Positions 1 to 6,246 of a stretch of DNA of 6,306 nucleotides are shown here, piece by piece. Position numbers and translations under genes: made by a program. Source of the stretch: Elusimicrobiota bacterium (GTDB lineage: Bacteria; Elusimicrobiota; Elusimicrobia; Elusimicrobiales; Elusimicrobiaceae). The notes under the pieces are model-generated. The model ran no database searches and was not told the origin of the DNA. It saw only the letters and a program-made list of their open reading frames with translations. Within the stretch, counting starts at the first letter, position 1. Each line of letters begins with the position of its first letter. The stretch is taken from assembly GCA_031258375.1 (NCBI GenBank), contig JAIRMX010000107.1:1-6306 (forward strand), read 5' to 3'.

Positions 1-582
1 ACCGGCGTGCGCGGCAAGGCCTGTTATATCGACGTCAATTACAACCGCTTTAGGCGCGTTTACCGTAAGAGTATTATTATCGTCGGTATCTAAAATTAAA
101 CCTTCGCGTCCTTTAAGCTTTTTTTCGTCCAAACCTTTTGCGCCGTACATGCCGCTTTCTTCGCAAAGCGTAAAAAGGACTTCAATAGGAGGATGGCTGA
201 TTTTATTTTCTTTGAGAGTTTTTAGAACTTCCAAGATGATGGCGATGCCGGCTCTGTCGTCCGCGCTTAAAATCGTAGAGCCGTCCGAAGTTACTTTGCC
301 GTTTTTAACAATCGGTTTAACGCCTTTGCACGGCTTAACGCTGTCCAAATGCGCGATTAAAACAAACGGAGCGGACTTTATATCGCCGCCGAAAGAAGCA
401 ATAACGTTTCCTTTCGCGTTAGTCTTAAAAGTTTTGCCGGCATTGTCCGTTTTTATAATGCCGCCGAGTTCTTTTAATTTCTTTTCCGCAAGCAGCTGCA
501 TCGCAAGCTCTTCAAAAGAAGGCGCTTCGACTTTGGCAAGCTCTATGAAAGTATCCAGCATTCTTTTATAATTTATTTTCAT
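1..582 (-). CDS. PepT-like M20-family zinc aminopeptidase, N-terminal part (cut by left edge)
   Basis: Reading the minus strand from the ATG at 582-580 gives 194 open codons that run off the left edge, so this is about half of a typical PepT-like peptidase. Visible M20 motifs, in order: AHLD (His78, Asp80), the bridging-metal motif LSADDRAG (Asp108), the catalytic and zinc-binding pair in LCEESG (Glu141, Glu142), LDTD (Asp166, expected zinc ligand), and AHAG (His192) at the start of the lid/dimerisation domain. The spacing resembles tripeptidase T and its PepT-like relatives; those cleave N-terminal residues from small peptides in the cytosol. No signal peptide is present, which agrees with a cytosolic role. 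The start is well supported by GGGAGG seven bases upstream, the only good ribosome-binding site in the window. It is divergent from the DUF192/M20 unit. Exact substrate cannot be told from this fragment. Confidence 0.9.
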   Translation of the reverse strand, partial: MKINYKRMLDTFIELAKVEAPSFEELAMQLLAEKKLKELGGIIKTDNAGKTFKTNAKGNVIASFGGDIKSAPFVLIAHLDSVKPCKGVKPIVKNGKVTSDGSTILSADDRAGIAIILEVLKTLKENKISHPPIEVLFTLCEESGMYGAKGLDEKKLKGREGLILDTDDNNTLTVNAPKAVVIDVDITGLAAHAG

Positions 583-589
583 TTACTTT

Positions 590-595
590 CCTCCC
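590..595 (-). promoter_or_regulatory. Shine-Dalgarno site of the PepT-like gene
   Basis: On the minus strand this reads GGGAGG and lies seven bases before the ATG at 582, a textbook position. It fixes the start of the PepT-like gene and stands out because no other start in the window has a comparable site. Confidence 0.8.
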
Positions 596-617
596 GCGTC
601 AATAATGCGCTAAATAC

Positions 618-647
618 ATTATAACACGCATTAAGTTTTTTTGTAAA
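618..647 (-). promoter_or_regulatory. Sigma-70-type promoter for the PepT-like gene
   Basis: The minus strand carries TTTACA (647-642) and a perfect TATAAT (623-618) separated by 18 bases, close to the housekeeping consensus (5 of 6 and 6 of 6). Transcription would begin near 611, giving a leader of about 30 bases that contains the GGGAGG ribosome-binding site. On the plus strand the same place holds TATAAC (620-625), a possible -10 box for the divergent DUF192 gene, so the two promoters may overlap and compete; no convincing plus-strand -35 box is visible. Confidence 0.6.
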
Positions 648-655
648 CTATATAT

Positions 656-1087
656 ATGAAAAGATTGCCGGTTTTGCCGTTGATTTTACTTTGCGCATGC
701 GGCGGATATAAAAAAACCGTTATTACTTTGCCCGACGGTTTTAAAGTTAAAGCCGAAATTGCCGATACGCCGCAAAAGGCCGAAAAAGGTTTGATGTTTC
801 GCGATGTTTTGGCAGACAGCGGAGGCATGCTTTTTATATTTGAGGAAGACGCTCCGCGCGTTTTTTGGATGAAGAATACCTTTATAGACCTTGATATAAT
901 TTTCATAAATTCCGATAATACGGTGTATTATGCGGCAGAGAACGTGCCGCGTTCGTATTCTTACACGCCGGATCATCAGGTCGCTTATATTCACGGCTAC
1001 GGGAAGTACGTGCTCGAGCTGGCGGCCGGCAGCGCGAGAAAACACAATATCAAAAAAAATTCGTTGATAAAATTCGATTTAAAATGA
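656..1087 (+). CDS. DUF192 family protein, probable lipoprotein
   Basis: The 143-residue product begins with a short basic and hydrophobic signal (KRLPVLPLILL) ending in L-C-A-C, which fits a lipobox with Cys15 as the lipidated residue; Cys13 is a less likely alternative. The rest is a complete DUF192 domain: EKGLMFR (residues 43-49), GGMLFIF (56-62), the hallmark FWMKNT followed by IDLDIIFI (70-84), and KYVLELAAG (117-125). DUF192 proteins are small exported beta-rich proteins of unknown biochemical function found in many bacteria and archaea. The ATG at 656 is the only start available, since an in-frame TAA lies at 644-646. No Shine-Dalgarno sequence precedes it; the upstream bases are A/T only. 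Its stop overlaps the next gene's start as ATGA, so it probably heads a two-gene operon with the exported M20 enzyme. Family assignment is firm; the lipid anchor is likely; the function is unknown. Confidence 0.9.
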   Translation: MKRLPVLPLILLCACGGYKKTVITLPDGFKVKAEIADTPQKAEKGLMFRDVLADSGGMLFIFEEDAPRVFWMKNTFIDLDIIFINSDNTVYYAAENVPRSYSYTPDHQVAYIHGYGKYVLELAAGSARKHNIKKNSLIKFDLK

Positions 1088-2544
1088 AAAAATTTCTTGC
1101 ATTAATTCTTTTCTTTTTAACTTTTATTCTCAAAGCGGCGGCGCAAGAGAGTATCGATTACGCCGCGCTTAACCAAACGGTTAAAGAACATCTTATTAAC
1201 CTCATCAATATAAATACCGCCCAACCCGAGCCGGAAGAAATATACGCCGCCCGTTATATATATAAAGTGCTTAATAAAAACAAAATAAACTGGGATATTT
1301 ACCGCACCGAGAAACCGCGCGCCAATCTTATAGCCGTATTAAAAGCCGATAAATCCGCCGCTGAAAAGAACCCGCAGGAAGCGCTTATAGTTACGGCGCA
1401 TCTTGATACGTCCGACGTTCAGGGTTCTTTTTGGACTATACCGCCCACAAAAGCTATGCTTAAAGACGGACGTATTTACGGGCTTGGTTCCACCGACGCG
1501 AAAAATTACGCGGCCGTAAACCTAACGATACTTACGTGGCTCAAGCAAAATAATATAAAACTTAACCGCGATATAATCTTTTTGTTTACGGCCGACGAAG
1601 AAAACGGCAGCGACAAAGGCATAAAATTTTTATACGACAAATACCCCAAAAAAATTAAGGCGGGCTTCGCCATAAACGAAGGCGGCGGAATTATACGAAA
1701 CGGCGGAAAAGAAATAATGTTTGTAGAGGCCGCTTCAAAAATGTATATGGATATACTTTTAACCGCTTACGGCGAAGGCTCTCACTCCGCTACTCCCGGC
1801 CAGTCAAACGCGATATATAAACTTTCTCAGGCATTATCTAAAATAGAAGCTTATAAACTTCCGCTGCATATTACGCCCTTTACCGTTAATTTTCTAAAGC
1901 AAATATATCCGCTGCAGGACGAAGACGCAAAAACGACTATATCCATATTTTTAAACTCAAAAGATGACGACCAACGCAGGCAGGCCGCGCGCATTATAAG
2001 CGAAGACCCGTTTTTTAAAACTCAGCTTACCGATACTATTTCGCCGACGATAATAAATTCCGGCGCGGAGGCCAACGTAGTCGCGCCGGAAGCTTACGCC
2101 ACGCTTAACTGCCGTCTTTTGCCGGACAGCGTTCCGCATAATTTCTTTGCGGGTTTGGCTTCTTTATTTGAAAATGACGACGGTATAAAACTTACGATTC
2201 TCGAACAGCCGCAGTTTCCTTTTCCCCAGCCGGACCCTTATAATAATAACGCTTTGTTTAGAGCCATAGAAAACGCGGTTTGGCAAACTATTTCCGAAGA
2301 CACGCTTACCGTCGCCGGTTTAAGCCCCGCTTCAAGCGAAAGCGAATTTTTAAGAAGGCATAACGTAATAACGTACGGCATAGGCCCGAGAATGGAAAAA
2401 GACGGCGGAGGGCCGCATCAGGCCGACGAAAATATCTCTGAAGAAAGTTTATTTGAACAGTTGAAACTGACGCTGGCCATAATACTTAACTTCGCGCGGA
2501 TTAAAGAAGAAGATATTGCCGAAGCGCAAAAAAATCAAGAATAA
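1084..2544 (+). CDS. Exported M20/M25/M40 family metallohydrolase (peptidase)
   Basis: The 486-residue product has an N-terminal signal peptide (KK, a hydrophobic core at about residues 4-16, and likely cleavage after KAAA at residue 20), so it should act in the periplasm or outside the cell. All M20 di-zinc residues are visible: TAHLDT (His106, Asp108), GLGSTDAKN (bridging Asp138), TADEENG (catalytic Glu172, zinc ligand Glu173), INEGGG (Glu199) and GPHQADE (His445). EGSHSATP (His234) marks the lid or dimerisation domain. The motifs WTIPP and GRIYGLGSTDAKN, and INSGAEANVVAP with CRLLP, resemble the carboxypeptidase S/PM20D1 branch, whose members hydrolyse peptides or N-acyl amino acids. The exact substrate is unknown. 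The start overlaps the DUF192 stop by four bases and has no Shine-Dalgarno site, which suggests translational coupling. The gene ends one base before the stop of the convergent AsmA-like gene. Confidence 0.92.
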   Translation: MKKFLALILFFLTFILKAAAQESIDYAALNQTVKEHLINLININTAQPEPEEIYAARYIYKVLNKNKINWDIYRTEKPRANLIAVLKADKSAAEKNPQEALIVTAHLDTSDVQGSFWTIPPTKAMLKDGRIYGLGSTDAKNYAAVNLTILTWLKQNNIKLNRDIIFLFTADEENGSDKGIKFLYDKYPKKIKAGFAINEGGGIIRNGGKEIMFVEAASKMYMDILLTAYGEGSHSATPGQSNAIYKLSQALSKIEAYKLPLHITPFTVNFLKQIYPLQDEDAKTTISIFLNSKDDDQRRQAARIISEDPFFKTQLTDTISPTIINSGAEANVVAPEAYATLNCRLLPDSVPHNFFAGLASLFENDDGIKLTILEQPQFPFPQPDPYNNNALFRAIENAVWQTISEDTLTVAGLSPASSESEFLRRHNVITYGIGPRMEKDGGGPHQADENISEESLFEQLKLTLAIILNFARIKEEDIAEAQKNQE

Positions 2545-2545
2545 A

Positions 2546-4801
2546 TTAAGTCTCCGCGCCGCCCGGTTGCTGCGCAGCGTTAATGTCGGGTTGTACGGGC
2601 GATATGTCGATATATTCGTCCGCTCCGGCAGGATTGCCGTTTTTGATTTCCGCGCCCAACAAATGACCTATATTTCCCAAAGTGTTTTTTAGCAGATTAG
2701 ACGCGGGATTGTTGAGCACGCTTTGCTTCAATAAAGAAGCCGTGCTTGAAAGCATGCTCATGCTTCCTTTCGGTTCTTCCAGCGTGCCTCCGATTTTCAG
2801 CGCAATAGGCATAATGCCGCTTGCGGAAACGTTGCCCGGCGCGGCATTTACCGTCATAGCGATTTTCCTGTTGTCAAAATTAATATCGCCTTTAACTGCA
2901 AAGGAAAGTTTGTCCGACTGAAAATGGAGACGTTTGACAACGCTTTTTCCTCCGCCGAAATTCAGCGAAGTGGAAAAGCGGTCGTAATTCAGCTCGCCGG
3001 AAAGTTTGCTCGGCTTGTCTTCAAGTTCGTCGCCGCTATCTTTGACGCCGCCGCTTACGCTTGAACCTATGGCGTTAAGCACGCTTAGCACGTCCAAAGT
3101 ATTTATAACTTTGCTTACGACGCTCAGCGACATAAACAAAACTTTTGTAAGAGCATTGGCATCGGTGAGTTTATACAAATCCTTAATTTTACCTTTTGAA
3201 GCGACGAGGTTCAAAGAGCCGCCGGTTTTGTTAAGCCGCGGCGTAATGCCGCGGACATCGGCTTTGAAAACTATATCCGAACCGCTCAAAAAAGGCGCGT
3301 CGAGTTTTTTCACCGAAACGTCGGCTTTAACGTTAAGCGGCGGCAGGGGCCATTTTGTCAAAACGGAATTTTTATCGGCTTGCTCCTGCGCGCGGCCAGC
3401 TTGCGCCGCGGCGTTTTGGGCGTAATCCGTTTTGAGGGCAAGTTTGTCGGCTTTGAAAAATAAATTTAAATCGGCTTCTTCGCCGCTGTCCAAATAATAG
3501 GCGTTAAAAGCAAGCGGATTTCCGTTAAGTTTGCCCGTAAAAGAAGGTATTTTTATATCTTTAACGCCGTTTAATACGGCCTCAAAATTAAGTTCGGTAA
3601 GATTTCCGACTTGCGCTATAAATGCGCCGGCGTTTTCAAGCCGCGCGTTTGCATTTATTTGCGCATCGGTAATATTCGCATTTGCCGAAAACGCTCCAAA
3701 AGGCTTATAATTTAAAAGCGCGGGCGCGGCCTGAGCCAAAGGTTCAAGCGCGATATTTGCCGCGGCGGAAATATTATACTCCGCCTTATCTCCTCCGTAA
3801 TTTATATTGCCGTTTGCATTTATCCGCGATGAAAGCAAATCTAAATTAAAATCGTTTATTAGTATCGTATTTTTATTGATATTAAAATTTACTTTTGACG
3901 AAGCGGTTATAAGCGCAATAAAAAAATCCGGTAAATTCGTTAAAAATCCAAAAGATTGCGCGCTGATATTTCGCGCGCTTAACGCAAAGCTGACTTGCGG
4001 GGATTGGAAATCTAGGGCTTTGCCGTTTAAAGTTAAAATAAAATCGCTTTGCGGATGACGCAGAACAAAAAAATTCAATTCCGCCCGCGCCGAAGGCAAA
4101 TCCAAATTTTGCAAATTTGGATATAAGGTAAGAGCCAGCGGGATATTGTCAAATTTTATTTTTCTATTTATATCGGCCGCAACGTTTGCGTTAAGGCTTG
4201 CGCGAAATTGTTTGTCTAATGAAAAATTATGAACGTCTAAAAAAAATTTATTGGCTTTAACGTTTATGTTTTGGGTTTTGTCAAAATAATTTACGGCGGA
4301 ATTTTGTATTTGCAGCGTTTTAATAAAAAACTTGGGTAGGTACGCGGCTGCGTTTTCGTCAGATGGTTGGTTTTGGGCGTTATTGGAAAATAACTTGTCG
4401 AAATTGAAACCGCCGTCTTGATTTTTTACGATTTGCAAAACAAGGCCTTCCGCCAAAACCGCGTTTGAATAAATCTCCCCTTTAAGCAAATGCCGCGGCG
4501 AAATTTCGATATTGAGTTTCTCGATATTTAGAAGCGGGGTCTTGCCGTCGGATAAATTAATGCCGCGCGCGTAAAGGCCGCGCAAGCCGCCGCGCAAAGA
4601 AATTATTTCAAGCCGCATGCCGCTTGCGTCCAAAACGCTTTGCGCGATTTTATTTTTTACAAAATCAAGCGGGAGAACGTATTTTAAAGCCATGTCCAAA
4701 ACAAATAAAAGCGATATTAAAAATAAAAAGCAGCAAATAATTATTCTTGCAATCAGTTTTTTGGCATTAATTTTTTTGGAAACGAGTTTATTGGCGGTCA
4801 T
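2546..4801 (-). CDS. AsmA-like envelope protein
   Basis: The 751-residue product has a basic N-terminus and one membrane segment at about residues 17-38, then a large exported region without further membrane spans. Just after the anchor it shows the AsmA-type pattern: FVKNKIAQSVLDASG, then a glycine-rich strand, then RGINLSDG and LLNIEKLNIEISPRHLLKGEI, then a GGFNFDKLF strand. The C-terminal part (SGELNYDRFSTSLNF, FAVKGDINFD, IALKIGGTLEEPKGSM) matches the AsmA C-terminal repeat style of short beta strands. AsmA, TamB and YhdP relatives are anchored in the inner membrane and form long beta-grooves that carry phospholipids toward, or influence assembly of, the outer membrane; that role is inferred here from family. 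A hydrophilic Ala/Gln-rich stretch (about residues 461-475) looks like a linker. The ATG at 4801 is the first start after an in-frame TAA (4813-4811); a GGAG lies 18 bases upstream, too far for a normal ribosome site. It stands alone, divergent from the SGNH gene. Confidence 0.85.
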   Translation of the reverse strand: MTANKLVSKKINAKKLIARIIICCFLFLISLLFVLDMALKYVLPLDFVKNKIAQSVLDASGMRLEIISLRGGLRGLYARGINLSDGKTPLLNIEKLNIEISPRHLLKGEIYSNAVLAEGLVLQIVKNQDGGFNFDKLFSNNAQNQPSDENAAAYLPKFFIKTLQIQNSAVNYFDKTQNINVKANKFFLDVHNFSLDKQFRASLNANVAADINRKIKFDNIPLALTLYPNLQNLDLPSARAELNFFVLRHPQSDFILTLNGKALDFQSPQVSFALSARNISAQSFGFLTNLPDFFIALITASSKVNFNINKNTILINDFNLDLLSSRINANGNINYGGDKAEYNISAAANIALEPLAQAAPALLNYKPFGAFSANANITDAQINANARLENAGAFIAQVGNLTELNFEAVLNGVKDIKIPSFTGKLNGNPLAFNAYYLDSGEEADLNLFFKADKLALKTDYAQNAAAQAGRAQEQADKNSVLTKWPLPPLNVKADVSVKKLDAPFLSGSDIVFKADVRGITPRLNKTGGSLNLVASKGKIKDLYKLTDANALTKVLFMSLSVVSKVINTLDVLSVLNAIGSSVSGGVKDSGDELEDKPSKLSGELNYDRFSTSLNFGGGKSVVKRLHFQSDKLSFAVKGDINFDNRKIAMTVNAAPGNVSASGIMPIALKIGGTLEEPKGSMSMLSSTASLLKQSVLNNPASNLLKNTLGNIGHLLGAEIKNGNPAGADEYIDISPVQPDINAAQQPGGAET

Positions 4802-4853
4802 ATAAACATTTTAGCTTTTCTCCGCGGTATTGTCATAGTTAAATAAACAAAAA

Positions 4854-4880
4854 TTTGCTAATAAAATGAGAATTAGCTAA
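4854..4880. repeat. Imperfect inverted repeat, candidate operator
   Basis: The left arm (4854-4862, TTTGCTAAT) and right arm (4872-4880, ATTAGCTAA) are complementary at 8 of 9 positions and flank a nine-base spacer. The core GCTAAT/ATTAGC is perfect. It sits about 40 bases upstream of a TATAAT box and lacks a T-run, so a dimeric-regulator binding site is a better guess than a terminator. In such AT-rich DNA a chance repeat is also possible. Confidence 0.35.
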
Positions 4881-4918
4881 TATATTAAAAAGGAGACAGG
4901 CTTTATAACCTTATTCGT

Positions 4919-4924
4919 TATAAT
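4919..4924 (+). promoter_or_regulatory. -10 box of the SGNH hydrolase gene
   Basis: A perfect TATAAT lies 17 bases before the ATG at 4942, which would give a leader of only about ten bases. The -35 region is poor: the best match, GAGACA (4893-4898), is 20 bases upstream, so the promoter may need an activator. The short leader fits the lack of a Shine-Dalgarno sequence. Confidence 0.4.
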
Positions 4925-4941
4925 GCTTATTAAATAAAAAA

Positions 4942-5649
4942 ATGAACATAATAAAAAATATAAGCGTTCTCGGCGATTCCATATTAAAGGGCGTTATTAT
5001 AGACGAACTTTCCGGCAAATATAAATTTTTAAAAGAAAGCGCGGCAAGTTTGTTTAGCAAAACAAATAATGTTAAAGTAATAAATCACTCCAAATTCGGC
5101 TGCACTACAGAAAAAGCTTTGCGCAATCTTCCCGCCGTTTTGGAAAAAGCCGTTTCTTCCGATATTATATTGTTGGAACTGGGCGGCAACGACTGCGATT
5201 TTAACTGGGAAGAAGTCTGCAAAAACCCCGCGGCCGAGCATAAGCCGCACGTTATGTTTGAAGATTTCAAAAGGAATATAGCTTTAATCATAGAGAAGAT
5301 TTTAGACGCGAAAAAACGCCCCGTAATAATGACTCTGCCGCCAATAGACTCTGAGAAATATTTTAACTGGATAACGGGAAACTGCAGAGAAAAGGCAAAG
5401 AGGCTTCTTTCTTTTATGGGGGAAAAAAGCTTAATATACAGACATCAGGAGCTGTATGCGTCCGCTTTAGAAAAAATGGCTTTCAAATATAATCTTTACA
5501 TAGTAAACGTAAGAGAAGCTCTTTTATCCATTCCTATGTACAGCGGTTATCTTTGCTTGGACGGCATTCATCTTAACGAGAAAGGGCAAAACTTTATAAA
5601 GCAAGTGTTTGATTCCGCTTACAGAAAATATACCTTGGGTTTAAGTTAA
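4942..5649 (+). CDS. SGNH/GDSL-family hydrolase, cytosolic
   Basis: The 235-residue product has all four SGNH blocks: block I VLGDSILKG with the nucleophile Ser13, block II KFGCTT with Gly53, block III ELGGND with Asn83, and block V LDGIHLNEKG with Asp207 and His210. Such enzymes are esterases, lipases, thioesterases or carbohydrate-ester deacetylases. The length is normal for a single-domain member. Block I begins at residue 10 and there is no signal peptide, so the enzyme should act in the cytosol, unlike many secreted relatives. The middle holds a Trp/Lys-rich insertion between blocks III and V (about residues 135-170) that may form the substrate lid. No Shine-Dalgarno site precedes the ATG, only A/T. 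The gene is divergent from the AsmA-like gene and convergent with the pilin. The substrate cannot be inferred. Confidence 0.88.
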   Translation: MNIIKNISVLGDSILKGVIIDELSGKYKFLKESAASLFSKTNNVKVINHSKFGCTTEKALRNLPAVLEKAVSSDIILLELGGNDCDFNWEEVCKNPAAEHKPHVMFEDFKRNIALIIEKILDAKKRPVIMTLPPIDSEKYFNWITGNCREKAKRLLSFMGEKSLIYRHQELYASALEKMAFKYNLYIVNVREALLSIPMYSGYLCLDGIHLNEKGQNFIKQVFDSAYRKYTLGLS

Positions 5650-5658
5650 TCCTTTTTT
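5637..5658 (+). terminator. Weak intrinsic terminator overlapping the SGNH stop codon
   Basis: GGGTT (5637-5641) can pair with AATCC (5648-5652, one G-T wobble) around a six-base loop, followed directly by six T. The stem is only five pairs and includes part of the coding end, so this is a weak candidate. Confidence 0.3.
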
Positions 5659-5749
5659 GTTTTGCCGTTTTTTTAATACTTTAACGCCATTCCAATTGAA
5701 GAAATTTAGCGGCAAGAGTAATTAAAAAACTTTTCGTGATTTGTTTTTG

Positions 5750-6214
5750 CTATCGCTCTTCCAAACAATTTCCCAAATACGCGGGGCACTCGACAAAAAA
5801 TCCGAGCGAGTTACAAATACTTTGGTCGCCGTCTTTTGCGATATAACAACGTATTTTTGGCTGGCGGTATACAAGACTATAATTGTATTTTGCGCTGCTC
5901 ATTCTTGTAACATCAATAGTGGCCATAAATAAACTATATCTAAAGTATTTTGTTTCTACATTACTATCGTTTACTCTCTTGCCCGGTATTGCGATATCCA
6001 AATTATCAAATGATTGCGAAAAATAAGTGCTATCCCCGCTCAGAAGCTGGTAAAACCTCTGAGCATTTATTAAACTTCTTAAGTTCAACAAAGCTTCTGA
6101 AGCTCTTGTTTTTTCCGTCGCAAGTTGATATCGCGCAAGCGCAATAGCGGCGAGTATGCCAATTATAATGACAACGACGAGAAGTTCAATTAAAGTAAAA
6201 CCCTTAATTTTCAG
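5750..6214 (-). CDS. Type IV pilin (prepilin) with no standard start codon in view
   Basis: The minus strand encodes a class III prepilin: a short basic leader LKIK, the peptidase site Gly/Phe (cleavage between 6200 and 6199), FTLIE with the key Glu at mature position 5, and the hydrophobic helix LLVVVIIIGILAAIAL. The mature part has 149 residues, normal for a small pilin. After the helix it shows EKTRASEALLNLRSLINAQRF, a FDNLDIAIP segment, and a C-terminal region with four cysteines (RCY, SICNSLG, VECP, GNCL) that could form disulfides. Pilins are inserted in the inner membrane, trimmed by PilD and built into type IV pili or secretion pseudopili. The usual Pro22 is Ala here. The left coordinate of the leader is uncertain: the codon where MKIKG would be expected is CTG (6214-6212), and upstream lies a 15-base C run and then an in-frame TAA (6256-6254) with no ATG, GTG or TTG between. 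No ribosome site is visible. The gene may be phase-off, damaged, or misassembled. Confidence 0.8.
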   Translation of the reverse strand: MKIKGFTLIELLVVVIIIGILAAIALARYQLATEKTRASEALLNLRSLINAQRFYQLLSGDSTYFSQSFDNLDIAIPGKRVNDSNVETKYFRYSLFMATIDVTRMSSAKYNYSLVYRQPKIRCYIAKDGDQSICNSLGFFVECPAYLGNCLEER

Positions 6215-6224
6215 AAGAGAATGC

Positions 6225-6239
6225 GGGGGGGGGGGGGGG
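6225..6239. repeat. Homopolymer of 15 G (C on the pilin coding strand)
   Basis: Fifteen identical G/C bases lie ten bases upstream of the CTG where the pilin leader begins. Tracts of this length mutate readily by slipped-strand replication and are hallmarks of contingency loci. In a moderate-GC genome such a run is unlikely by chance. The exact length in the sequence is uncertain because sequencing and assembly handle such runs poorly. Confidence 0.9.
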
Positions 6240-6246
6240 TATACTG

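Larger units (their letters stand above)
4802..4941. other. Divergent intergenic region between AsmA-like and SGNH genes
   Basis: This very AT-rich 140-base spacer must hold the promoters of both genes. It contains an imperfect inverted repeat (4854-4880), an isolated AAGGAG (4890-4895) with no reading frame behind it at normal spacing, and a TATAAT box (4919-4924). I see no clear promoter for the AsmA-like gene and no RNA gene. Confidence 0.6.

Noticed and set aside
149..571. Plus-strand open frame of 140 codons
   Set aside because: It lies opposite the PepT-like gene, which has clear zinc-ligand motifs and a ribosome site; the frame is a shadow.
686..1045. Minus-strand open frame of 119 codons
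   Set aside because: It is antisense to the DUF192 domain and shows no family features or start signal.
3006..3425. Plus-strand open frame of 139 codons rich in Ser and Leu
   Set aside because: It is antisense to the AsmA-like gene; Ser/Leu-rich composition is typical of reverse-strand reading.
4890..4937. AAGGAG followed by a tiny frame ATG CTT ATT AAA TAA (4923-4937), a possible leader peptide for the SGNH gene
   Set aside because: The ribosome site is 27 bases from that ATG, and the frame has only four codons and overlaps the -10 box.
5653..5749. Possible terminator for the pilin gene or small RNA in the convergent spacer
   Set aside because: Several T- and A-runs occur but I find no stable GC stem next to them on the minus strand.
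5950..6147. Plus-strand open frame of 65 codons
   Set aside because: It is antisense to the pilin coding region, whose minus-strand frame has the unmistakable prepilin motif.
6225..6239. Poly-G run as purely a sequencing artefact of two-colour chemistry
   Set aside because: Such artefacts occur at read ends, while this run has specific sequence on both sides; an error in its length stays possible and is noted, but its existence is likely real.
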